Shown: piece by piece, positions 1-8,823 of the stretch
How positions within the stretch are numbered: position 1 is the stretch's first letter
Layout: each line of letters opens with the position of its first letter
From: Hormiphora californensis
Lineage: Eukaryota > Ctenophora > Tentaculata > Cydippida > Pleurobrachiidae
Assembly: GCA_020137815.1 (NCBI GenBank)
Contig: CM035361.1
Span: 352,363 to 416,362, forward strand
Direction: 5' to 3'
DNA length: 64,000 bases
Notes under the pieces: generated by a model
Seen by the model: only the letters and a program-made list of their open reading frames with translations
Told to the model about the DNA's origin: nothing
Database searches by the model: none
Made by a program: the position numbers and the translations under genes

Positions 1-363
1 AACTAAGAGAGAGGGGGTGAACAGTGGTACTGGTCATCAGATCTCGCCGGGATTGAATGCCCCTCCTCAACTGGAGTGAGAGAGATTGTTACTTTAACTA
101 AGAGAGAGGGGGTGAACAGTGGCACTGGTCATCAGATCTCGCCGGGATTGAATGTCCCTCCTCAACTGGAGTGAGAGAGAGATTGTTACTTTAACTAAGA
201 GAGAGGGGGTGAACAGTGGTACTGGTCATCAGATCTCGCCGGGATTGAATGTCCCTCCTCAACTGGAGTGAGAGAGAGATTGTTACTTTAACTAAGAGAG
301 AGAGGGGTGAACAGTGGTACTGGTCATCAGATCTCGCCGAGATTGAATATCCCTCCTCAACTG
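1..363. repeat. 97-bp tandem repeat, about 3.8 copies
   Basis: Units beginning AACTAAGAGAGAG start at 1, 96, 193 and 290, giving a period of 95-97 bp. Copies differ by a few substitutions and a GA indel. The last unit breaks off near 363. The array probably continues left of the window. No coding potential. Confidence 0.93.
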
Positions 364-1104
364 TACAGGGCGTTATAATTGTATCATCACTCAGTTTATA
401 TGTTACCGTAAATTAAAAGATTCACGGATCTAAGTTCAGCTAAAAAACAACAACAAAAAAGTTCAGATATTTTGCTGGAAAGGAACTATGAATTCCAATA
501 GATATTACTAGTAGGCCCGTTCGCCCTACGGACGAATTTCGGGGAAATGGTAGCTGGATTAGGGAACGCTGACATCACCTGCACCATCCGTTCCTAGCCT
601 ATCTCTCACTTTCTCCCTACTCATGTTGGTGTACGCTCTGGGCTTCCTGACAATGTCGAGGTGCGAATTTAAGAGATCAATGTCATGGAGGTGCAGTGCT
701 GTTCCAGAAATTCATCACGTGAAAACTTGGCCGCTATGTAGCCGATTTGGAGATTTCTGTATTCGACTGGAGTAATCACCCTTGGGCGACTTTGGGTAAA
801 GCTATCCGTAGTCGTTGATTGGCTCGCTTGAACACGTTGGCGTAATCTGTCATATTCTCTAGCCTGCTCCCTGGACCTAGATAAACGTTGCCGAATAGCA
901 CTTTGGGTGGAAGAGCTAGACATCAGGACAGAAGTAAAAGAATACACGTGCAGAATTGAATTTCCCCTTGGTACCCAACTGCAACTGGGAGAGAGGTCTC
1001 CACTCTCCAGGTCCCTCTAATAATTGCACGTGCAAGTGTAGTTGCTAGGTGACCTCCGTTACACAATTTGCTTAGTAAGTAGTATGATAGTGTTTAGGAC
1101 GTAC
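364..1104. other. Spacer or intron left of the UNC45-like exons
   Basis: No confident exon. An open frame on the minus strand (669-947, 92 codons) reads as a Ser/Arg/Gln-rich basic segment followed by RPRVITPVEYRNLQIGY and a stop. It matches no family I recognise and does not look like the expected continuation of the UNC45-like gene. At 510-545 a GCCCTACGGACG motif also occurs near 47843, suggesting a shared dispersed repeat. Confidence 0.4.
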
Positions 1105-2108
1105 CGCCATGACAAGGTCAATTGCTGTTTTATTCTTGGGATCAATTCGGACAGCTTCCATCGAGTCTTTGAGAGCTTTATCTAGCTGTTTCAGGGCTTG
1201 GTACGCCACCGCTCTCCTGACGAGACAAGCGGGGAATTAAAAAGGGATATATCAAATAGAAACAAAGAGTAATACACTTGTATATTACCCGTCACGTATA
1301 ATAACAGTGTATTATAGTGCACGTGTACCTGTAATATGCCTTGCTATCCCCTCCACCCATACTAATACACGCATTCACATCATCAACAACCTCATCGTAT
1401 CTCTCTGAGATATAGAGAGGAAGATTAGTTGGGACGGGGGGGGGATAACAACTATAAATAGTAGGGGACATCGTATCTCTCTGAGAGAGAGTGGAAACTT
1501 AGTTGGGACGGGAGGGGGGTAATAGTTGGAGAGAGGAAGATTAGTTGGGACGGGGGTACTAGTTGGAGAGAGGAAGATTAATTGGGACATAGTAGGACAC
1601 TATTTGGTGTTTACCTCTCCGAATGGGCAGAGGGTGAGGTACACTGGAAAGGGGTTAGGGAACAGGACACACAAGCTGTATATTATGCTAGGAATACATA
1701 CCGAGTTTTAGGAGGCAAGCAGCACGGTTTTTGTGAACAGTGGCCGCCTCAGGGCTACCCTTTCCACCTGTTGCTGCTAGTGCTTCTGTATACTGTTCAA
1801 TAGCGGCACTGTATTCACCATTCTTGAAGCAGGAGTTACCTAGGGTAGTAGCAGTTAGTTAACTCAGGAACTCAAAATATGTCAAAAAACGTTGAAGGGC
1901 CGGTCGGGGGGGGGGGGGGGGGGGGGGTGCTTGCCAGGGAGCAAGCATTGAACTAATCAATCAACTGTGAGATATACTCAGGCGGCAGGCCCAAACTATT
2001 GAAAATATAAGCAAAATGCAATATATAGGGAATTTTAAACAATTACAGTACAATACCTTTATCCTTGAGGACTAACACCGTGGATTCTTCTGTTGCGGAG
2101 GCTACCAT
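1105..2108 (-). CDS. UNC45: UNC45-like TPR co-chaperone, N-terminal exons (partial)
   Basis: Four exons in consistent phase: 2108-2057, 1839-1702, 1404-1329 and 1216-1105, joined by GT-AG introns. Together they give 126 codons from an ATG at 2108. The product starts with a short acidic leader, then KDKGNSCFKNGEYSAAIEQY, VHKNRAACLLKLERYDEV, SKAYYRRAVAYQALKQLDKA and RIDPKNK. These are three consecutive TPR repeats of the type that in UNC45 binds the C-terminal tails of Hsp90/Hsp70. UNC45 family proteins chaperone myosin folding; their central and UCS armadillo domains would lie beyond the last visible donor at 1104, off the left edge. The third exon is only 76 bp and is easily missed. Other TPR co-chaperones such as TOMM34- or SPAG1-like proteins cannot be fully excluded from the TPR block alone. 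Confidence 0.66.
1861..1927. repeat. Poly-G tract in UNC45-like intron 1
   Basis: A run of about 20 G near 1908-1927 lies between exons 1 and 2. The length of such runs is unreliable in any assembly. Confidence 0.8.
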
Positions 2109-2569
2109 TTTATCTATAAAGAGAGTTATTGAGAGATTGGGATAACTATGCATTAAATTGGATAGTGAGTAATATGCACCTAAAAAGGAGAGAACGGAAA
2201 GGGGAGTGAGATTTGGTGAGAATAATATAACTAATTCTAAATCTCTCCAAATTTAGAAGCACAGAGTCTACAAAGGAAACAGAAGCAGAGGTCGACAAAA
2301 GGCCTGCACTGACAACACGCACAGCAAGGTGTTGAAAGGTCTAGTACACGCAACCTTCACGGCTTATACACATTCTCTCTCACTCGCTATCTCCCTCTCT
2401 CTTTCTTTCTCTCTCATTCTCTCAATCATAGACCTCTTTCGTACAAGTTGTTATAATAGTCCCGACTGGTTAAAAGCAACATAGGTGCAGTCAACAAAAA
2501 GACGGTTTTACAAAACAGGGTTGGGTAGGACGGAAGTAAGAAAATAAGTGAGAAAAAGCAGGGACTGCT

Positions 2570-2684
<115 letters not shown>

Positions 2685-2855
2685 AAGGGGAAGAACCAAA
2701 ATTGAGTTAGAAGTAGCGTGTACTAATATGTAATGTACCCTTGCACCAAGAAACAATGAAACCCAGCAACTGTGCCATAAAATTGTCATAAAAATATAAA
2801 TTAGCACGACCAATCGTTATAATCTGAATAATATCTGGGTCTGTCTCTTTCTTTC

Positions 2856-5800
2856 TCAGCCATCATCTGAATCACTCTCATCATCATCAAATCGAGATTT
2901 CTTTTTCTCCCTCCTTCCTCCCTCCTCCTCCTCCCCCAAAACACTAGTATTCACCACCAAACTATCACTCAGCAAATCTCTCCTCTTTTTCAAACTCATA
3001 AACTTGGCAACCAGCGCATCATCCGTCTCCGCATCAACATCGAATTCCTCATCAACAAATCCAAGTGCCACATTCATTGTATCATGTGATACCGCAGCAA
3101 GAGCTGAGGGTGCTATATCCGGTGCTGAGGGGTCATATTCCTCTTCTGGAGGATCTTCTTTAGTGTCCATTTTCTCCGTACTTTCACCAGCTCAGATTCC
3201 TCTCAGTTTTAACTTCTCCGCTCAGATTCCTCTCTGTTTTAACTTCTCCGCTCAGATTCCTCTCAGTTTTAACTTCTCCGCTCAGATTCCTCTCTGTTTT
3301 AATTTCTTCCTTAACCAATGGTGCCATAAGATTTCTCCGGGGGAGGAGGGGTTTTACTGGTTTAGGTCCTGAGTTGACAGGTAGGGGGAGAGAGTCCATT
3401 AGTCTCCGCCGAACTATACTAGCTCCATTGGGTGCTATCCTGTTGTCCGAGGGGCCTCTTTCTCTGTACTCTGGCGCTGGGGAGGATACATGGTTAACAA
3501 GGGTGCAGAGAGTAGGGAAACGCGGGGTTATGGTACATGATATCGAATGGGGGGGTTGTAAGTTTTGTTAAAGTTAGTTCACCCTCCCCTCTACCTCCCC
3601 TCCTCCTCCTCCCGCCCCAGTCCCCACTGGCCCCCACCGACCTTTGAATTCCCTAGCCCATTTAACCGGCTTACCCTTGAAATCCTGGTTAGGATTTAGA
3701 AATTCCTCCCTCGGAATGTCACTACCACCCTTCTCTATCTCCTCTGCTTCCTCCTCCTCTAACTTTATCTCTAATTTATCTTTTTCTTCAGGTATCACCA
3801 CTGTACAGTTCTCTGGTATTGTCTCGTTGTTTATTCCTGGTAGTGGGTTGATCTGTTAGAATTTTACTGTAGATACGCATTCCGATTTATGGGGTAACAG
3901 AAATTAATGATATTTCAATAGTTTCGAGAGCAAACTACAATTATATAATTATCACACACCTAATTTCCGGCAGAAAATCTCTGATTGTGGGTTAGCCGTG
4001 ATAAACTTGTCTTCAGATGCATACTGCTTGTAGACAGGTACTGAGGGATAAACATGATTTGTTAACAGTTAACATGAATGGGGGGATAAAAGAGAGAGAT
4101 AAAAACGGAAAAATAGTTTTACCTGTAACTGTAAAGTTTTCTGGGATTTGAAGTGGTCCAAATCCTGTTACAACCTCTTCTATTCGTTCCTCTGTAACCT
4201 AAAAGAGCGCTGATAAAACCACGGTTTGGGGAGCGGTCAAGATTATCCACAAAAATTCATGTTTCTCAAACATCAAGCCGAAAACACAGCCCATTTCAAA
4301 CAAACCTCTAGCCATGCAGGTAGCCGTTGGTCGAAATTCAGGGGACTGTAGTACTTGGCAGTGTCAGCAAGTACTGCTAACCATTCAGGGTCGTATTCCA
4401 GGACTGGGGGCGCACCTTGTAACTAATAGGGGAGTGGGTTAGTGGGGTGCCCGGGCCCACCGTGGGGCTGAGCAGGCAGGGCAGGGTGTTCTAATACTGG
4501 GGGTGCACCTTGTAACTATATGTAGCAGAGAGAGAGAGTTAGAAGGGAGAATATATGGGGTGAAGGGAGGGGGATCAGGAGGATAGAGGATCCTCCCCTC
4601 TCCTTCTACCGTAGGAGGTGGTTGAGTAACATAATTAAACAGGAGAGAAATGATTAACACCTATATCTAACTAACTAATCAGTTTACCTCTTGTCCAATG
4701 TCAAGGATTTGCAGGAACTTCCGTCGTGGGAGACACTTGTCAAGAGCAAGGAACCTTGTTGCTTTACCAAAGTCATCATGAGGAATAATCGCCGAGAATT
4801 TCACATGAAGGTGACCTAGATCAGGAGGTAAATATTGTAGAGAGTACATTTGAATGGAAGATCATTTAAATGTTTGCAATTTTACACAAACAACAAAAAA
4901 GGAAAAAACAAAGAAGTTACAGATAAAGGAAGCGATCAAACATTGCATTTTACAAACACAACTTTACCTGAAAACCAGTATGCAGGTTGTATAATTTCCA
5001 GAATTTCACTATTTGAAGGACTGCCCAGGTCGTTATTCTTTATCTCGTCCTCAAAGAAGGGTTTAGCTCGAATCAAAGATGGTCTGTCACCAAAGTCGTA
5101 TACACCTAAATCAGACATTGAGTAAAATTAAAGCTCATGTTTTGTAAAAAAGGTGAATCAATGGAGACTACTATATAAACTACTAAATAAAGCTATTTAT
5201 TTAGGATGGGTGCATGTAACTCAATATCTCTCACCTATCGGCCAATCGTGGCTCATGAATATATCAACGGGTTGTCTAATACTCTTACATCTCATAACTT
5301 CAAGGGACCGAGTGTGAAAGATACTGACAACATCATCTGATGATAAAGGGGGAACCTAGGGGAGAATTTTAGATTTTAAACAATCTAACAAAGTACTGCT
5401 GATTCAGTCAAACATCAGTTTACCGTAAACCTCGATTTAACACAACACATAGAAGGTTACCAGTAATTCAGCACGACATTATATATACTGTTCAAAAAAT
5501 CGGAAAGTCGAGGTTTATCCTCACATACCTCGTGGTGACCTTTGTGGTAGTCGAATTTTTTGTAAATTCCCGAAATTCCTCCAATTCTGAGGCCTCCGAC
5601 GTTAACAAAACCAGCCGATCCAAGAAAATAAATATTTGGAGCCAGCCAGCCTCCATAATATCTGAAGGGAATGTGAAATCGAGTAAGAGTTGTAAAACAG
5701 ATGTTGGCAACAATTGATAAATTAGGTCTCGATCCTTCGGTTCCCCATTGAATTGGGTCTAAATTTCCAAAATAATAATCATGTGTACTTACAGCTCCCA

Positions 5801-6285
5801 CATGTGATTGCTGGCCTCGTGATTACCGCCAATAACTATAGTTAGAACTGGAGCAGTTGCAGCTCCACTGTAATACCGCCAAAAATCTCCCATCGCTTCA
5901 AACTTTTTCGGTATTTTTACAAACTTCAGATCGTACTCGTTTCGGCACGCCTAAATAGAGTAGGTTCCATGAACCTTCTGCTTTATGCACCTGTGCGTAC
6001 CAAAATTACACTTTTTCCAAATGTTTTCTGGGCCGAAGCAAAAACACAAAGAATACGTTGAACAATATATTAGTTTGTGCCTGTCGATCATTACCTGAAA
6101 GTCCCCACAACACAAAAGTAGATCAACTTTCTTTCCAGTCTCCTTTTCGGACTCCAAAATTGTTTCGTAAATTTTGTCCAGCTCCCCATGGCTGCACCCT
6201 TGAACTGCGATCTAAAATGCAATTATTAAGAATGCCATTAATAGAAACGAGGCCATAGAAGGGAAATTGTATTTCTTACCCTCAT
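2856..6285 (-). CDS. DBR1: DBR1, intron lariat debranching enzyme
   Basis: The product hydrolyses the 2'-5' branch of excised intron lariats in the nucleus. Exons in order: 6285-6280, 6211-6095, 5950-5793, 5661-5529, 5355-5235, 5105-4968, 4815-4688, 4422-4306, 4198-4123, 4040-3958, 3852-3675, then 3476 downward. All phases agree. Exon 1 encodes only Met-Arg and matches the family start. Metallophosphoesterase motifs are intact: [66 protein letters not shown] and GHLHVKF. The C-terminal domain core ([15 protein letters not shown]) is also present. The variable tail carries four copies of a ten-residue [10 protein letters not shown] repeat, and that frame closes at 3184, giving 515 aa (human is about 544). 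A second acidic frame at 3170-2856 ends [13 protein letters not shown] and may be the true C-terminus if a tiny intron or an indel joins them. The next gene downstream is UNC45-like on the same strand. Confidence 0.93.
3185..3305 (-). repeat. 30-bp tandem repeat inside DBR1 tail
   Basis: Four 30-bp units (on the minus strand GAGAGGAATCTGAGCGGAGA and its continuation) encode a ten-residue Lys/Glu-rich repeat. Copies alternate between an A and a T at one position (AAAACA or AAAACT), suggesting duplication of a 60-bp pair. The final unit diverges and runs into a stop. Confidence 0.9.
4423..4525 (-). repeat. Duplicated 3' splice site of DBR1 exon 8
   Basis: The real exon 8 starts at 4422 with TTACAAGGTGCGCCCCCAGT. 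A diverged copy of the same acceptor plus exon start (AG then TTACAAGGTGCACCCCCAGT) lies about 100 bp upstream in the intron, near 4522. The decoy frame runs about 30 codons to a stop before the real exon. Confidence 0.8.
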
Positions 6286-6589
6286 GGTTCGTCAGCTAAA
6301 ATGGACAAATTAACGAAGATTTTAGAAAAATCAAAAATGTTTAGACTTTTGCGGAAGTTTTTTTTGAACGAATAGAATTTTTTAAACATTTTCTTCGCGC
6401 GCGCGCGATAAAATGAGCGCGGCGTAAATTGCAACGAAGTTTTAAAAAATCCGCGGTCAAAATGAATTTATTCTCACCAGCTGTTCCTGAAGAGGGGAGG
6501 AGCTCCCACGGATAGGGAAATGTCGTTGCTGCATCCTCTTCTTTATCTTACAACATCCGTGCTACGGATTCCGAGGGTTCCACCCATGG
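6286..6589. other. Region upstream of DBR1
   Basis: AT-rich with a GCGCGCGCGCG block at 6398-6408. A short purine-rich open stretch at about 6480-6545 (minus) could be a 5' exon of something, but nothing supports it. Presumed DBR1 promoter and 5' UTR. Confidence 0.35.
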
Positions 6590-8390
6590 AAATTGGAGTA
6601 GCAGTAGCACTATAGCAGTACTCAGTAGCACTAGTTCAGCAGTAGCTCCTGGCAGTGGAAGCTCTGATCCTAGCGGCTAGCAGTTAAGCAGTAGTTCCTA
6701 CTCCTACCATGGCAGTAGCTCCTAGCAGTAGCTCCTAGCAGTAGCTCCTAGCACTAGCAGTATAGCTCCTAGCAGTAGCTCCTAGCAGTAGCTCCTAGCA
6801 GTATAGCTCCTAGCAGTAGCTCCTAGCAGTAGCTCCTAGCAGTAGCTCCTAGCAGTAGCTCCTAGCAGTAGCTCCTAGCAGTATAGCTCCTAGCAGTATC
6901 TCTAGCAGTAGCTCCTAGCAGTAGCTCCTAGCAGTATAGCTCTTAGCAGTAGCTCCTAGCAGTAGCTCCTAGCAGTAACTCCTAGCAGTAGCTCCTAGCA
7001 GTAGCTCCTAGCAGTAGCTCCTAGCAGTAGCTCCTAGCAGTATCTCTAGCAGTAGCTCCTAGCAGTAGCTCCTAGCAGTAGCTCCTAGCAGTATAGCTCC
7101 TAACAGTAGCTCCTAGCAGTATAGCTCCTAGCAAGTAGCAGTATCTCCTAGCAGTAGCTCCTAGCAGTAGCTCCTAGCAGTATAGCTCCTAGCAGTAGCT
7201 CCTAGCAGTAGCTCCTAGCAGTAGCTCCTAGCAGTAGCTCCTAGCAGTATCTCCTAGCAGTAGCTCCTAACAGTAGCTCCTAGCAGTATAGCTCCTAGCA
7301 AGTAGCAGTATCTCCTAGCAGTAGCTCCTAGCAGTAGCTCCTAGCAGTATAGCTCCTAACAGTAGCTCCTAGCAGTATAGCTCCTAGCAAGTAGCAGTAT
7401 CTCCTAGCAGTAGCTCCTAGCAGTAGCACTAGCAGTAGCTCCTAGCAGTAGCACTAGCAGTAGCTCCTAGCAGTAGCTCCTAGCAGTAGCACTAGCAGTA
7501 GCTCCTAGCAGTAGCTCCTAGCAGTATAGCTCCTAGCAGTATAGCTCCTAGCAGTAACTCCTAGCAGTAGCTCCTAGCAGTAGCTCATAGCAGTAGCTCC
7601 TAGCAGTAGCTCCTAGCAGTAGCTCCTAGCAGTAGCTCCTAGCAGTAGCTCCTAGCAGTAGCTCCTAGCAGTAGCTCCTAGCAGTAACTCCTAGCAGTAG
7701 CTCCTAGCAGTATCTCCTAGCAGTAGCTCCTAGCAGTATCTCCTAGCAGTAGCTCCTAGCAGTAGCTCCTAGCAGTAGCTCTTAGCAGTAGCTCCTAGCA
7801 GTAGCTCCTAGTAGTAGCTCATAGCAGTAGCTCCTAGCAGTAGCTCCTAGCAGTATCTCCTAGCAGTAACTCCTAGCAGTAGCTCCTAGCAGTAGCTCCT
7901 AGCAGTAGCTCCTAGCAGTAGCTCCTAGCAGTAGCTCCTAGCAGTAACTCCTAGCAGTAGCTCCTAGCAGTATCTCCTAGCAGTAGCTCCTAGCAGTATC
8001 TCCTAGCAGTAACTCCTAGCAGTAGCTCCTAGCAGTATCTCCTAGCAGTAGCTCCTAGCAGTAGCTCCTAGCAGTAGCTCCTAGCAGTAACTCCTAGCAG
8101 TAGCTCCTAGCAGTATCTCCTAGCAGTAGCTCCTAGCAGTATCTCCTAGCAGTAACTCCTAGCAGTAGCTCCTAGCAGTATCTCCTAGCAGTAGCTCCTA
8201 GCAGTAGCTCCTAGCAGTAGCTCCTAGCAGTAGCTCATTGCAGTAGCTCCTAGCAGTAGCTCCTAGCAGTAGCTCCTAGTAGTAGCTCTTAGCAGTAGCT
8301 CCTAGCAGTAGCTCCTAGCAGTATAGCTCCTAGCAGTAGCTCCTAGCAGTAGCTCCTAGCAGTAGCTCCTAGCAGTATCTCCTGCTCAGC
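6590..8390. repeat. 13-bp minisatellite (AGCAGTAGCTCCT)n
   Basis: About 1.8 kb built from AGCAGTAGCTCCT units with common variants: AGCAGTATAGCTCCT (15 bp), AGCAGTATCTCCT, AGCAGTAACTCCT and AGCAGTAGCACT. Higher-order blocks recur, for example the GCTCCTAGCAAGTAGCAGTA variant at about 7120, 7300 and 7385. A 13-bp unit cannot keep a reading frame, so it is non-coding. It separates DBR1 from the Sushi gene. Confidence 0.97.
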
Positions 8391-8823
8391 CAGGAGTTAA
8401 TCCCTCGATCTTTAGGCCAATTCTATCAAGTCGAACCATTATTTCCTTGTTGGGAGTTACTGAACAATCATTGACAGTGTTGAACAGTAATGTAGCTTGC
8501 CTTCAAGTTCTTTTACCGCTTTATCTGTCTTTAAGTTATCAATTAAATATACCCCCTCCAACCACCCGGACCATACCCAACAACGCCCTTTGCATATTGA
8601 TATTCTCCGCCCTATGCTTAAAAATTCGAATTCAAAATTACCTCAAAAAAGTTGCCCAACTTTTTAAAGGTTATCAATTCGATTATGGTTCTTTTTATAT
8701 CGTTTTTAGATACTACACCCATCGATCCCCTGTCTGGCAGCGCCCACCTGGTCTGAGAATCAAAACGTGGTCTGCCAACGCCAGACATTCGATCCGCTGA
8801 CACTTACCTTAATAAACTAAAAA
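8391..8823. other. Spacer 3' of the Sushi-domain gene
   Basis: No recognisable exon. A plus-strand frame at 8447-8800 has no family resemblance. The region probably holds the 3' end or a further small exon of the minus-strand Sushi gene. Confidence 0.35.

Noticed and set aside
669-947. 92-codon minus-strand frame as the next UNC45 exon
   Set aside because: Its sequence does not resemble the region after the UNC45 TPR domain and I could not join it in phase with confidence.
6590-8390. Possible CRISPR-like or gene-like repeat array
   Set aside because: The repeats are contiguous 13-bp units with no spacers, and the genome is eukaryotic.
8447-8800. 117-codon plus-strand frame
   Set aside because: No family resemblance, low-complexity flanks, opposite strand to the neighbouring gene.
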